DNA from: Phalacrocorax aristotelis
Taxonomy: Eukaryota > Chordata > Aves > Suliformes > Phalacrocoracidae
DNA: 64,000 bases
Direction: 5' to 3'
Assembly: GCF_949628215.1 (NCBI RefSeq)
Contig: NC_134281.1
Location: forward strand, 11,108,501 to 11,172,500
The notes below the pieces were generated by a model. It did not search any database and was not told where the DNA came from. It saw nothing but the letters and a program-made list of their open reading frames with translations. A program made the position numbers and the translations under genes. How positions within the stretch are numbered: position 1 is the first letter of the stretch; each line of letters starts with the position of its first letter. Below, piece by piece: positions 47,501-62,500 of the stretch.

Positions 47501-50500
47501 GTATTTCATTTGCTCCCCTCATTAACCCTCAACATTTAAGTATTTTGTTCAGCTATTTCAGGCTGATTGTTGAATTCCTGTTTTCTTAAAAGTGTTGAGA
47601 TAAAGGGTAATGTTCCTTGGAAACCCTTTTGGCTACCTCTTTTTCATTCCTCATCGGTTACAGCTGACCTTGTTCTCACTCCTACTGAAGCTAAACAAAC
47701 AACTGAACAAACCTTGTGTTGGCTGGCTGACCTCAGGTTGGGTGTGAGCACCCTGCATATGTTTAAAAGTTCATCAAGCAACATCAAAAGAGACAGCCTC
47801 TTCAACAAAAGGCTTGTTTTCTACCCCAGGTAGAGACAAAAATCTGTTAAAATCTTAAGTCTGATAAAAGCATGAAACCCACTATGTAGGTGTATGCCCT
47901 TGTATCTCTTACTGTCACAGGAAACTTTTACCTTGATTTCTTCTGACTTAGTTTTTATCAAGTGGGGAATTCTGAATAGAAAAATTAGTGCAAAAAAGGT
48001 AGCAGTAGGTACAACCAGCTCTGCTGTGTGCCAGGCCTGCAACTACAGTAATGGTTATCAGAGAACCACAGTGAAGCTAGAGGGACTTTATAAGTGGTAC
48101 TCAAAGTTTCTCCTGATTTTGTTTTTAGTAAGAACTGTGAATAGATCCTTGCTCTCCAAGAAAAAGAAGAGGAAATGTTTATTCCTTGGTTAGTGTTGTT
48201 AATCTGGAGGTCTGTTTTGTGGACTTCAGTTAATACCCTGACTAAAATTAGGACAGGCTATCTCTGTTGAAACATGCCAGAAGAAAGTCTCAAACTAATA
48301 TTATCCAAAACTGTGATTCTCTGACCAAAAAGCCTGTGAATTGAAGCAGATCACTTTTAATTCCTCAAAAGGTCACTTGACCAAGGGTCAACACTTGTTA
48401 AGGACAATACTCTTGAAAGCAGAATGGCATGTATTGCCTGCAGACCAGCAAAGGAATTTACAACAGTTCTTTTTAAAAAGTAGATATAATTACAAAATCC
48501 AGTATCTTTCAAAAGTAACGGATTAAAATTGTGTAGTAGTAAGTTTGTTCTCAAGATAACTGTCAAATCATCGCTGAGTGACTGTGGGTCCTGGAGTGGC
48601 AGTATCAGCACATGCACACAAACAGTGTGATACTTAACAGTTGTACAAACAAAGTTGACCCTGTCACTGGCAAGCAGTTAAGTGTGTGGTGATGTCATAT
48701 TGTTTTTGTTTGTGAATGACACTTCCTGGCTCTGCTGAGGGTCTCCGCACAAGTCTGGAATATCTGTGATGTTCCAAATGACTGGCAGTAGTTTGTTTCA
48801 GTGATGAGATGGATCTTTCTAGTTTTTACCAAAGTCTTTAAACTGGTGATCCAAACCACCAGATAAAACAATTCTAATTACAATTTATGAAAAAACGTGA
48901 CCTTGTCTTTACATCTTTTTAGAAGCTGATTGTCAGTCATGAGGAAGCTAAGATATTTCCACACATACAAGGTAACAAGGAAAGACAGTCATGTTGTTTT
49001 ACAGGCAATTGGTACAGATGTCGTCTTTCCACTAAAACCAAAGGAATTGTAAAACTGAAGAATTTATAATTTTGTTTTTTAACATGAGTAATCTGCTAAT
49101 ATTTACCAGATAGCAAAAAGCTTACTTCCCTTGCTCTTTGAAATAACAGCTTGTGATGTGTTGTTCAAGCCCTGTCCTGTGAGGAATAAAACTTGGTAGA
49201 TGCAAAAAGTCGTGACATAGTACTATTGTACTATGATTCTATTAATCCATGTTATCACTACTAATCTTTCAGAGATAAACCAGTTTTTCATATATTCTTG
49301 CTCACCTTATTGATGTCATGTCTTTTAATGTGACCAAATTAGTATTTGCCTGTAAAAACACAGCCCTCTGTAACTGTTCCACACACTCAAATTGCGCTGA
49401 CACAGAAAAGTTAGTTTGTAGAGCTGCTTGGTGAATGCTGGCAGCAGTCCTTTTCAAATACCATTTTAGCAGATCCAGAGTCATGTGCATGGAGATTGGC
49501 AGCCTGTTTGAGCAGGCCTGGCCAAAGGAGTTGGCACGCGCAGAACCCCTGTTCAATGAGATCGCAAAAAGTCCATGAAGAGCCAGATGTCAAAATGCTG
49601 GCATGTGTGCCTCCCTGTATTGCTGTGCAAACCATGACCAAGTATGTGATATGGGGCGCTTATCTGAACAAACATGCAGCGTTGTGTAGTCATGCTTTTT
49701 GATGCCATAACAACTTCATAAAACTTACATGCAACATAAAATGGCAGTCGTAAAAGACTAGCTGGCTTACCAACTATTATCAGAAGGAGTCAGCATGGAT
49801 TCACCAAGGGAAGCTCATGCTTGACCAACCTGATAGCCTTCTGTGATGGCGTGACTGGCTGGGTCGATGAAGGGAAAGCAGGGATGTTGTCTATCTTGAC
49901 TTCAGTAAGGCATTCCACACTGTCTCCCATAGGCAAGCTAAGGAAGTGTGGGTTGGATGAGTGGACAGTGAGGTGGATTGAGAACTGGCTCAACAACAGA
50001 ACTCAGAGGGTCGTGATCAATGGAGCAGAGTCTGGATGGAGGCCTGTCACTAGTGGTGTTCCCCAGGGGTCTGTGCTGGGTCCAGTCCTGTTCAACATAT
50101 TCATCAATGATCTGGATGGTGGGATAGAGTGTAACCTCAGCAAGTTTGCTGATGATACCAAGCTGGGAGGAGTGGCTGATACACCAGAAGGCTGTGCTGC
50201 CAGCCAGTGAGACCTGGACAGGCTGGAGAGCTGGGCCAAGGGGAACCTGATGAAATTCAACAAGAGCAAGAGTAAGGTCCTGCACCTGAGGAGGAGTAAC
50301 CCCATGCACCTGTACAGGCTGGGGGCTGAACTACTGGAAAGCATCTGTGTTGAGTAGGACCTGGGAGTGCTGGTGGACAACAAGTTGACCATGAGCCAAC
50401 AATGTGCCCTTGTGGCCAAGAAGGCCAGTGGTATCCTGGGATGCATTAAAAGGAGTGTGGCCAGCAGGTCGAGGGAGGTTATCCTCTGCCTCTACTCCAC

Positions 50501-53500
50501 CCTAGTGAGGCAACATGTGGAGTACTGCATCCAATTCCAGATTCCCCAGTTTAAGACAGACAGGGAACTACTGGAGAGAGTTCAGCAGAGAGCTACCAAG
50601 ATGATCAGGGGGGTGGAGCATCTCTCTTCAAGGAAAGGCTGAGAGGCCTGGCTTTGTTTAGCCTGGAGAAGAGAAGTCTGAGGGGGGATTTCAAAAATAC
50701 CTGTAAATATCTAAAGGGTGGGTGTCAGGATGATGACACTAGACTCTTTTCAATAGTGCCCAGTGACAGGACAAGGGGCAATGGACACAAGCTGGAACAC
50801 AGGAAGTTCCACCTGAATATGAGAAGAAAACTTCTTTCCTGTGAGGGTGCCAGAGCAGTGGCACAGGCTGCCCAGGGAGGTTGTGGAGTCTCCTTCCCTG
50901 GAGACATTCAAACCCCACCTGGACACGGTCTTGCGCCCCCTGCTCTGGGTGTGCCTGCTTCAAGCAGGGGGGTTGGACGAGAAGATCTCCAGAGGTCCCT
51001 TCCAACCCCTGCCATTCTGTGATTCTGTCCCTAAGTACCTCAAGTACAGGAGAGGTATTAAAGCCTCTTGAAATATTAAAATGCGTATACATAAGAACAG
51101 AGTGAAAAATTTGTGTTGAAAGTTAGTGTCCATAAGAACAAACACTGGTGAATATTTGTATATTTTATTAAATAGTACATATTTAAATATCGTTTATTAT
51201 GAATGGTAGACCCTGATAGGGAAATGTGACTTCTCCACAGAACCCCTAAGGTGCTGTTTGGCAATGATAACACACTACTTTAAAGCACCTGTAAACGCTA
51301 GATTAGTCAGGACGTGTAGGTTTATATCTGTACCATGTTCTGTGTTTTAATATCAAGCAACATTATGTGGGGCAATCAGTCTGAAGTTGTAACCCTTAGG
51401 AGCACAAACGTTTGAGACGTACCCTTGTCCTTCAGCTGCTTTTTGTTTCCAAATGGAAAGATCCTGGAAGTTATGCTATACGAAAGCTGTGTTGTTGCCT
51501 ACTAGATTCACAATGCCTGTAGTTTAATAGTATGTTAAACATCAAGAGGATATAAATATGTCTGTAACTGTCTTCAGTGTGTGTTTTATTCTGGCTTGTA
51601 AAGGCTTTTTTGTAAAGCATAGTAGGTTTTTGTAGACTTCTGGTCAGCAAGGTAAGAGAGTAGGCTGGGGAGCCCAGACCTTGCAACCTTGTTGACAATA
51701 TCATGAAGTCATTTGAGGAGAGAAATTAGTTTTGTTCCTTATTGCCTGGGACTGCCAAAATTTTCAACTTGATTGGAAAAATGAGCCACAAATGTGGAGG
51801 GTGATTATAGCCCTCATGTTTCGTTGTGATTCATGCCTTAAGTGGATCTTACATCCAGTATGACTCTGCAGTGAGCAAAAAAAAACCTAATCTGTTCACA
51901 ACTGTTGATGAGTATGGTCTTCGTGGGAGGTGGAGGCAAGACATCAGTCATTAAAAATGCCGAAACAATCTTTCAGTAGCTGTTTCATGTTGCAAGGTTA
52001 CAGCTGGACAACATGATCACAGGAGTGGCAAGAAACAGCTGAAGTGCGTTGCCAAATTTGTGTGCTGTGCCTGTTAAGGATGGCACAGCAGAAATGAGCT
52101 CTGTTGTGTACTGTGAAACACTGTTTTACAAAGCAGGTGTTCCTCCTCTTCATTTTTTTATAACAAAAGAAAAACGCCCTTAGAAGCTAAGATTGTCAAG
52201 TAAAGGACTATGTTATTTGGGTCTGAACAGCAATTACTCACTGCAAAGTTACCAAAGCCTTGCGCTCTGCATGTGCGTGCTGCTGTGGCTGTGTGCACAC
52301 ACCAGGGCCTTCCAGTTTGAGTTGGCTGCCCTGTGTCCTGAGCCACCAGTCATGATTGTGTGAATTCAGGTTATTACCTGCCCTTCACTTCCTCCTTGTA
52401 CATCCCCCTTTATGTCAACCAGAAAGAATTGTCCACTTCTCTGTTTTGCTAGAAAAGCAGCTGGGGAGGGGCTGAGCTGAATGCAGCAGTGGGATGTGTT
52501 GCTGGGGGTTTTGGCAGCGTGCAGGGAGTGCAGTGCAGCGTGCACTGGGCACTGATGCTCTCAGACACTACATTATGCTGGAAAGAATAACTCCAGTGGG
52601 TACAGCTGGGGAGTCTCCTGTCAATCTTCTTTCTGTGTGCTGTCTTACAGCTTTCTTGGTGTATTTCTTTCATTCTAAATCTTTCAAAGAAGAAATCTCA
52701 TAGCTATTTTGTAATAATGCCTTCTGGCATACTATCTTGCTTAAGTATTTTTTTAAATTTCTTTCTGAATCTCCTCAGAAAGAATAGCCTAACAGCTTGA
52801 GAAATACGTATGTTGAGATTTCCTAGCTGAGTCCTACTGATCCTGTTTGTTGGCAGCTGCAGCTGAAATTGTTGCTCTCCTGTGTAGGAGAGCAGATGGA
52901 TTAAAGCAATGTGTAAGTGCAGAGAAGGAGTTAGAATTTAACCCGAGATCCCCTTTCTTCAGCGTGTGGCCAACTGGGTTGTGCACTGACGGCTTCACAA
53001 ACCATGTGTATAATACTGGCAGTATTTGTCATTCCTAAACTGCACTCTGCCTCCTAAATATTCTTCTAATCCTGCAGACTGACACCAGGTCTCTGCATGC
53101 CAGAGGGTGAGTGATGGGGTACAGATTAAAACCCTGTGATGAAGCAAAGCTCATGTAGTGCTGTTTGTCAAGACCTTTCCATGGCATCGAGAGAGCAGCT
53201 ACAGACTCTAAATCACATTTCTTTCCCTGGTGCAGCCTGCACTCTGCAATCACGAGAGGGGCTGAAATGTCAGACAAATCGTAAGCAATACTGTGAGTGA
53301 AACCTAAAGATGGAGGGCTTTTTCTCATGTTTTTTTTTAAGCTTGACTGAACCCAGAAAAAAAAAGCAGAGTATCTGATTTTGTTGTAACTTCATCTTTT
53401 TTCTGATAAGTGAAATTAATTTTAGTTCAGTTTTGAAAACATCCTTCTAATGCTCAGAAACCTGTAACAGATGTGGAGAGCTTTGCCACAAGACTTGGAA

Positions 53501-56500
53501 CACTTTGGATGTTTATGGCAGCTTAAGCCCCTGTAACACCATGAGTTTTCTACCAGGACTGCATATTGGAAGTCTGCTTAAAAGAGGGGTAGATCAATGC
53601 AAAGAGGAAAATGTGGTCCAAAACCAGCTTTTTTGCTGCCCTTTTATTTCTTCTTAATTCCTAATATTTCTGCAGTTTTCTGAGAAATCCTCCAATAAAA
53701 ACAGGGCAGTAGGATAGTTTTTCCAATGGGGCATGGAGGGAATCAGATCTACTTTCCACAGGAGAAACGAGTGTCACTTTCTTCACCTCAGTATCCTTAA
53801 GTAAAGCATGTCTGAAGGTATTTCTTTTCTTCAGCAAGATTACTCAGTACAAAGTATGGTTTCTTTCTAAGGTGTTACTGTTCTTTACTGCAAACTCAGT
53901 TCAGTCTCTATTTTGCCCATTGTTGCTCACCAACAGCAATAATTTCAGAGGCTCTTGCTCTGTGTGTTTTTACTGTTGTAAAGAATTTAAGAGTGTGTTT
54001 TTGGGAGTTCTGATGCAACACACAAACTAATATTTTCCCAGGTTCATCCTTTCCTTGTAGAACTAACAAAAACTATTTGTAGATTAAAAGAAATACTTCT
54101 CAAGATTAATCCTATTTGCTTAAATCTATTTGTATAAAAACCTTTGATTAAGGGAAGCACAAGAAATAGAAGCTGCAATTCTTTATGACAGGTTTGTGTT
54201 CATCTCAGCCAGACGTTTTAGTGCAACCCTGATCTAACATGGAATTGTCATCTTGGTGCAAAGCCATGGGATGTCAGTTCCAATCAGATCATAAAATCTC
54301 CAACTCATTCTAATTCTTTTTGAGAATCATGTGATGATTCTTGTTTAAAATTCCTGATACCATATCTCTGCAAAAGTAAGGATTGAAACACACCTCCAAA
54401 AAATAGGCCATCCTTGGAGAAAAGTGAAATTAACTCATGAGATATGCATGCAACATAAATATGCATGAGCGATTTCTGTAGAATATAAGCTCTACAAAAG
54501 ATAGTGGGTTTTGAGCTTTTAGGAAACATTTCTGTCTGAATTAACAACTGTCAAAGTGGCATGGTTGAAAAGGTTTTCTGCTGCAGAGAGCTGAAACTAC
54601 CAGTTCTTCGAACAACATAGCTTATCTAGAGAAGCGAGTTGAGACATAGTTTTCTTGGAGCTCTCCAAACTCAGCAAGGTACCTGCAGAGCTTCTTTGCA
54701 AATTCTTTTGATATTGTCTTGTCCTGGAGAGTGCCGGGCTCTCTTGCATTTCAGAGGTGTGAGAATTTTGCTTATCTTGGAGAGTAAAGAACCCAAGAGG
54801 TAAATGGAGATAGAAATAATAAGAAAAAAAATACTGTGCTATCTTCCAGAAAATTAATAGATGTGTGTTTAATGTGATGGCGTTTCTTCTTTGTTCTACT
54901 TCCAAAATCTAATTTTGTCCAACACTATGTAAATTTTTCAGACTTTTTTACAACTCCTGTAGAGTCTTTCCCTTATGTAGAGCAGTTTCCTCTTCGCACC
55001 CTTTCTGTGTGCTTAGGCACTGCGCCTCTTTCTCAGTGCAGTGATAAACATTAGCGTTTGGTGCCCATTTCTGGCAATCAGCAGTTTTCTATCACTGGGA
55101 AGTCAGAGTTAAGCTGATGGAGGTTTGGAAGAGGCTTCTGAGGTGACCAAATTCCTATTTTCAGGAGAAGCTGGAAATTGCAGATTGGATGAGGTCCTCT
55201 CTTTTCAGCTTTGCTGCCACATGGTGAAGAAGCGTTGTCTTCAGTCATAAATTTTTCAGGTTCAGATTTGGACTGAGCTGATCTTTGATCTTGAAGTTTT
55301 AAGCTGATGGTGAGAAAATGTGGAAATGAGAATGAGAGAAAGACGATTTTAGCATGACTACTGCTTTCAGCTTTTATCTTTTAAGCTTTAATAAATTTAA
55401 TCACAGATAGAAGAGTTCTGGAGAAAGCAAGTTATGTAGAAGCATTGCCACAATGTACCAGTGGCAGACAAAACCTAAAATAAAGTGCAGCATCTAAAAT
55501 ATGCATTCCCTTCTGCACTGTGGTCTGTAGGAGTATTTTACTGAAATGACCTGCTGCCAGCAAGACACTGAGTGGGCTATCTCACTGTCTTTTTTGGGTC
55601 TTAGTATTCTGAAATGAGAATAGGAATGTGTAAACAAAGATGGCAATTTATCAAAGGCATCTTTTTTTATTTGTTTTATGTCTGAGACAAAGTATTATGA
55701 TTCCTGGATAACCTGAGATTCTTGTGGCACCCAGTGACTCTTTCTGAAATGTTTTTTAAGTTTGAGATACTTCATTGTTTGAAGCTTCTGACTGTCCATG
55801 AAATGCTGTATTGGACAGTGGGCCTGAACAGCAACCAAGGCTAATTTCCTAAGCTGCAAGGCTGCAGTGAGTGTGTACAGAGGGAGAGAGGCTGCAGCTC
55901 TACCGAGCTTTTCCAGTATATTGTACATTGCTTCTGCAGTACTGTAAGGTAATGAATTATGTACATATGGACCAAACTTCTGATTGCAGTGGTGTTTTTC
56001 TGAGCTTAGCATGTTTTGGCTCCTGCTTACAAAGAAATACTTGAATTATTCTGGGGTGTTATTGTGGAAGAACTGGCTGACTTGGCACAATCATTCACTC
56101 ATTGTGAATGTAGAATCATTGAAGAGGCTGGGGAGTGCTACTAATCAATAGAAGCAGGCTTTTGTTAAACACTTGTTATTCTTCTCATGCTTGTTTTCTT
56201 GAATTTCTCCAGTAGTGTTGGCCCCGGATGGTGTTCACATTTGCCTTCTGAGTTACCAGCCTTGCTGTTGGTGAGCAGTTTGTAGATTGTAATGGGGTGA
56301 GAGTCCACGCAGCAGGCATGGCCCCAGCCTCATCAGTTACCTGCTCCTCTCCCATCCCTCTTTCTTACAGTTTAAATGTTATCTATCTATAACGTGTAAG
56401 AACTAGTACTTCCATGCCAAGCAGACTGTGGGTACGTTGCTGCACCTGGCTGACTCTGGGATGACTTTTGTGCAAGACGGCATGCACTCCAATCAGGTAG

Positions 56501-59500
56501 TATCAAAAGCTTTTCTGCTTCAGGGCTTTTATGAAAGTGGACTCATGTCATGAACCTGGCTTTATGAATTGGAAATGTTTTATTCTTGGGTGCTTTTATG
56601 ATGAAAGTAATAAAATTAGCACTACAGCTGATCCTGTCAGTGCTTGCAGTTGGAGTGGAATAGGAATGGTCACAGAAAGCTATATTATTCTTCTAGATCT
56701 GTTAATCTGGCATCTTTCTGGAGCATTGATTCTACCTTTTGCCTGACAAATAATTTTACTCAAAAGCATTTGATTCTCCTAGAGTAGTTTGTTAGATATC
56801 AGGAATGTATGTGCTAGTATTTGTATTTCTTTTTCTATAAGTCTTCATTCTTGAACGAACTTGGTTCCTCCTCTGGGAACAAGTAACGTCATGGAGCCAT
56901 GATGCTGCAACAGATGTTACACCTCAGGCTCTGAAAATCGAAGTGAAAAATACTCATTTTCACGTGTTACAGATGAACTTCCCATTTAAGTCTGGTGGGT
57001 TTTTTTTTGTCAGGATGGTAGTTCTTCCTTAACTGCTACTGAGAAATAATTTCATTGCTGTTAGAGAATGATTCATTAGCATGTGGTTTGCATTTGCAGG
57101 AAGCCAGTCTTGTAGAGACCACATTCCTGATGCTTGTTTGTTTTACAAACACAAAATGCAGATGTCTTCCTTGTACAAGCAAGTCAAAGGTGTCTGTCTG
57201 GGTCTGCCAGGCTGGGGACTTAAGATCAACAACCCATCCAAGGCTGGCAGTGGCGCTTCATCCGGACAAACTGGAGCAGAGCGTATGTGTTGTCAACAGC
57301 AGCCCTGTGTGCCACACTCTGCCTAATCCCAGGCTTCTGTGCTGGCAGGGAGAGCAGCACCACCTGGGCAGCCTTTGTTTTCTGAGGGCCACATCACTGG
57401 TAAAGTTGAGGAAGGTGCTGTACCAGTTGTCACGCAGTGTGAGCTAATGCTTCCATTCTTCTAGAAAGAAAAGATTATATGAACATTGAAAATTACTCTC
57501 TTATTACTGGGAATTCTTAGTGGCCAGCGAAGTGGGCAAATCAGAAAGTAGAGGTGGATAAGAGCTGTTTAAAAGCCCCAGCTGCATCATGTATTGGTGC
57601 TGCACTGGTTTAGCTCACTGAGCAAACTGTCCAGCTCTGACAAATGCCAGTGCAGGATCCGGGGCAGTATCATGTGGCAGGAATAGATCAGTTGTGTTGT
57701 GAAACTGCACCTCTTCAGTAGGGTAGATTTAGAAGAGTAATGAATATGCTGCTGCTAGGCATGCATAGCCTGTCTGTTTTGTAGAAGGAGAACCATTGCT
57801 TGGTTTTCCTTCCAGGGTTGTGCTGGGGTTGCTGTGTCTCTATATTACCAGTACATCAGAACCTGTGATTCACCTGTGGCAGGATTCAAGAAGGCTTATG
57901 GCTTTGCAGCTGGTGATTGGGACTGACAGCTTCTCTAGAAAAAAAGAGCAGCTCTTCCTGCAACTGGGATGGAAGGAGTTGTGTTTTCTGTATGTATAGT
58001 AGAGGGACACAGGTGCTATGGTGATAGCTTGACTTGGAGTGGGGGAGATAGAGCCCTTTAAAGTCAGAGCATGTTTGAATGCATTGGGCTTGCCCAGGTG
58101 CTTCCCATTCCCAGCCCAGAGAGGAGGGAGCAGGCAGGTGTCATGAGTCTTCTGAACTCCCCTGGGAGAGCTGCCTTGTTTACAGGAGGCCTGCTTTGTT
58201 TGACGTCCATGGGCCTGATAAAGGCATGAAGGGATCCAGAGGCAGGTTGAAGGTCCCGCAGCTCAGCAGATGCCTGTGGTCTTGGTGGGTATGAGCTTTT
58301 TTGTGCTAGCAGACCAGTCTGTTTTCTCCTGAAATAAACTAATACATAGAACCAAAGAAGAACTTGGTTGCTTGTACCCTTGTAACATGACTTTAAATGT
58401 TGTGTTGCAGTATTCTAGAGGGTACTCAGGCTAGTACAGACTGTGCGAATGCTTGCCAGAAGTCTACATAATGCAAGCAACTCTGCATGGAAATAGTCCC
58501 TGTCACAGTAGCCTTCCGTCTTCGTATCCCAGTCCAGCATATAACTTTCTTCTCTACAGTGAAGGCTTGGGAAAATGTTTTGGTTTTTTCCTCCTACCCT
58601 TTGCTGTCTCAGCATGTCTGCGTTTGCAACTTGTTTCTGCTTCCCCGGCTCAGTAAGTGGTACCTGTCTACCCTGCCATTCCTACTTTGCACATGTAGCA
58701 AGGACCCTGATCCCAATCTGGTCTGGGCCTCTCAAGGGGTAGCCACAGTCAGGACTGGACATGGGGCTTCCATGAGCAGTTAAGCTATTCCAGTGAATTC
58801 TTGATTCCTTTCTGTGCTGTTGTGACTAAGTATGTGAGTTACTTTGGGTACATCCGTGCTTCATTCCAACCCATTATTGTAGATGCACTGGCTGTGAAAA
58901 TTGTCTAGTAGTTTAATGAGAATTCAGTATCACTGGACTATTGTACTGAGTTTGCACAATTTATTAGTTGTATAAGATCATAGTCCTAAGCAGAGGTGTG
59001 GCCTCAAAATATGCCTAACTTGACTTTTTTTTTCTTTTCCACCTAGGTATCACATGCTGTTGCAAAGCTAGTATTAGTTAGTTTCCACTGGCAAATCTCA
59101 GAGATTTTGGAAAGGTAAGTATAAATAGTCTTATCTCTCTTGTGCTCAGTGCTTTTCCCCCTTGCTTTGCAAGAATGCTCAGCGTGGTCCATAAGTGTCT
59201 TTTTGACAAGCATGTTTGAACCTGAAAGCAGGCCACCCAGTCCATTCCAGGGAGCGGAGGAGAAACACTGTTTTGTTGAGGCTGCATTGCCTGTAAGGAA
59301 TTTATAAACAAGGAAAAGGTAGTGGTGGCAAATGTCTTTCAGTCTGAGGAGTTATTGTCATGCTGGGAACCCTGTAGATGCATTTAGTTTAAACTTTGAG
59401 ATATGAGATTGAGAGTGCTGCATCTATATTTATTTATTTTAATAAATATAAAGATAACATATGTTCTATTTTGAACATATGAGCCATAAATCATAAAGGA

Positions 59501-62500
59501 GCACTGACCCTATACTAATGTATTCTTTAGTAGTACATTCACATTGAAATTTTTGCTCCTGAACATAAGTGATGTTTTTTTCCAAGCTGACTAGCATTTG
59601 GAGAGTGGGAGAAGATGGCGTGAGGGAACTGAGTGCAGCCCCTTTGTTGCTTGGTCAATATCACTGTAACAAAATCCTCCAGCTGATTTCAAAAAGACAG
59701 TTCAGACTCTGCCCAAACATATACGGGAAGTGTGTCAGGAGGCACTGCTGTCTGGCCGCCCCTCCAGAAAATACTGGCTCAGAACTGAACATTGTCTGAA
59801 AATAGAGAGTACATCAGTCTGACTCATTCTGCCATGCCGTTTTTGGCCCTGTAGCCAGCAACTTCATCCAGAGAACGTACGGGAAACGCATCTTGTGTAT
59901 GAATATTGTTGCAGCATCCTTGGTAACTGGCTCATTGGTTACCATGCATCCTGTGAAAGCTTTGCTCTGGGGAATGTGGAGGGTGAGATTCCTGCTTAGC
60001 AGGTCAGGGCGATTCTGCAGGTTAACCAGATTCTGCGGGTTAACTAATGAGATTTAAACAAGAGGAAGATTGGGGAAACGTTTACTGCTAAAGCTATGAC
60101 ATTGCAAGTTGTTCTTTAGTTGATCTGGTACTCAAACTTCTGTCTTGGTACAAAGTGACATTATCAAATGAAAGCTCCCGAGTACAACTAAAATGTGCTA
60201 GTGTGGATTGAGGATTTACGGCACAGTCACAATAGTGATGCTGCTTATTTCGGAATTCATTAAGATATAAAAATTCCTCTGCAATGGAAGTCACAAACAG
60301 AAAACTTTTTTGGTTCTAAGGCTGCTGATAGACAGCTTCATATGCCTAAGGGGTGGTAAGTATTTACTCTGTGACAGATTAACTAGGTAATAGGCTGGAG
60401 TCAAAGTGAGACCTGACCAGGGTAGTTTGGTTTTGCAAAGGAGTAGGAGACAGATAGGAGCCTTGGTGGAGTCTGTTAGTATGGGGCAGTAGCTTAAGAC
60501 TGCTCTAGGAGTGTGGATAGAAAATCTTAGCTTCAAAAATAGTTTTTACCGGGGAGGGAGAGAGTTGTAAAAGAATATTCATCAAGGAGCATGAGGAAAA
60601 CGGTAGTCCATTACTGGGAGAAGTATTGTTCCTGTGTCTGATTTTGAAGAAACTCTCGTTAAGTTTTGTTGATGAGAGTTCAGCTCGCTATGTGAAGGAG
60701 CCTCACACAGGACACGTTTCCACTTTTCTTGTTGAAACCTACCCTGCCATTTGCACAGAGCCTATTTTTGTTCAGACAATAAGGATCAGTTTAATAGAGT
60801 GAAATGTATTCAGAAATTGATTTGATCATTCTTCAATTGCCTTTTCAGGCACAAGTCTAATGCTGCCCAATTGCTAGTAGAAGCACGAGTTCAGCCCACC
60901 TCATCCAAACATGTAAGTATGCTAACTATTTTGGTCTGTTCCCTTGGCAGACACCTCTGACCCACCTCATCAGAGGATTGCATTACTAATGGCATAGTCT
61001 GTCCCATATTAACCCTTTGCAAACTCAGGTCCAACACCCTAACTCAATGCTGGGTTTACTTTTTAAATGAGAATGCATTCAAGAGATGCCTAACATTTAA
61101 ATAGCAGCTTTGCTGTTGTCTTGCAGGTAGTGTTCAAGAATTACTTGCCTCAAGAAAATTAAGCTCTTTTTTTTTTTTTTTGCATGAGTGATGGTACACA
61201 ATGGAAGGAGCAGAGTGCATGTGCTTCGCTACCTCTTCCAATTCTGCTCTCCCTGTAAAAGACACTTGGGAAGCTCTGGCTGCACAGAGTGAACGGAGCT
61301 TGTCTGTGGCTGGAACCAGGTTGTTTTTTGGTGTTTGGTTTTTTTTTCCTCCCCCCCACCCCCCCGAGATGACTGTTTGCTGCATTGCTTTGCTCAGGGA
61401 TGCTTAAGCCAAATCTCCCAGCGGTGTTGCCACTGAGCCGGTCAGTAGTCATATTTGAACCCACAGCTTGTGTTTTGCAGCCAGGGCTACACAGGTCTTT
61501 AGATACTCCACCACCACCGTCCTTTAAATAGAAACTTCCTGTTGCATGTTTATAGATTTCATTCACAGCCAGTGTCTTCGTACAATCCGCAGTTATCCCA
61601 GGAACACGTTGCAATGTGTCAGATTTTGAGTGATAAAATATTACATCTGAGAAACACTCTTTGGATTGGGGGAAGGGGAGATTTTAAAAGCTCGATTTGG
61701 CATCTGAGCTGACTTGTAACTAGCAGAGAGTGAAAATGCTAAAACAGCTGACAGGAGTAAGCTTCGTGGACTCAAAATAAATTATCTGCCTAGAGTCCAG
61801 AAAAAAATTATCTTTTCTATTTGACATACCTTCAAATTAGTCCATGTATTTTGAGATTTGTGTGAATCTTGTATCAGCTGTCGTTTAAGTACTCTCTGCT
61901 GCAATGGTGAGTTCATTTTGGGAAGAAAGATATTACAGTTAAAAGGTTAGTTTAAGTCTTTACAAACTTGGTTTGGTAGGCAACTCATTACAGTCTTTTT
62001 GTATGTGCTAGCGCAAGTTGCTCTCTGCTTTGTCTCATAATGCAGAATGATGATATTTTGGGCCAGATGCTCATACTGACCCCATAGGGAGAGCTACAGT
62101 GGTGAGCTCAGAGGGACAGCTTGCAAACGTTTGAGGTAGTGCACTTGCTGTTCAAGTTAAGCAGTTGATGTAGGTAATCAATGCAGTTGCAAACTTGGGG
62201 CATCTTATTCTGGTCCATAAGTGAGGCTACTTAGAACAAAGTCACATTATTGCCTTTTTCATGTAGTCATGCTATAAAGCAAGCTCTGCTTGTCATGTGG
62301 CTGCGTATCATGCTGCTGCTTCTCTATGTCTGTGGCATGCAGAGCTAGGCATGGAAGCTGATGGCTGTCTCACACAAGCTTCTCAAAAAGTAGCAAAGTT
62401 TTAAGTAGATGAAAAGTGATTATGTGACTTCTCTGTGAAAGAAGAAATAGGAACATAAACTCCTGCTAATAGCTTTGTAGAGCCCTGCTTTTGATGATGC

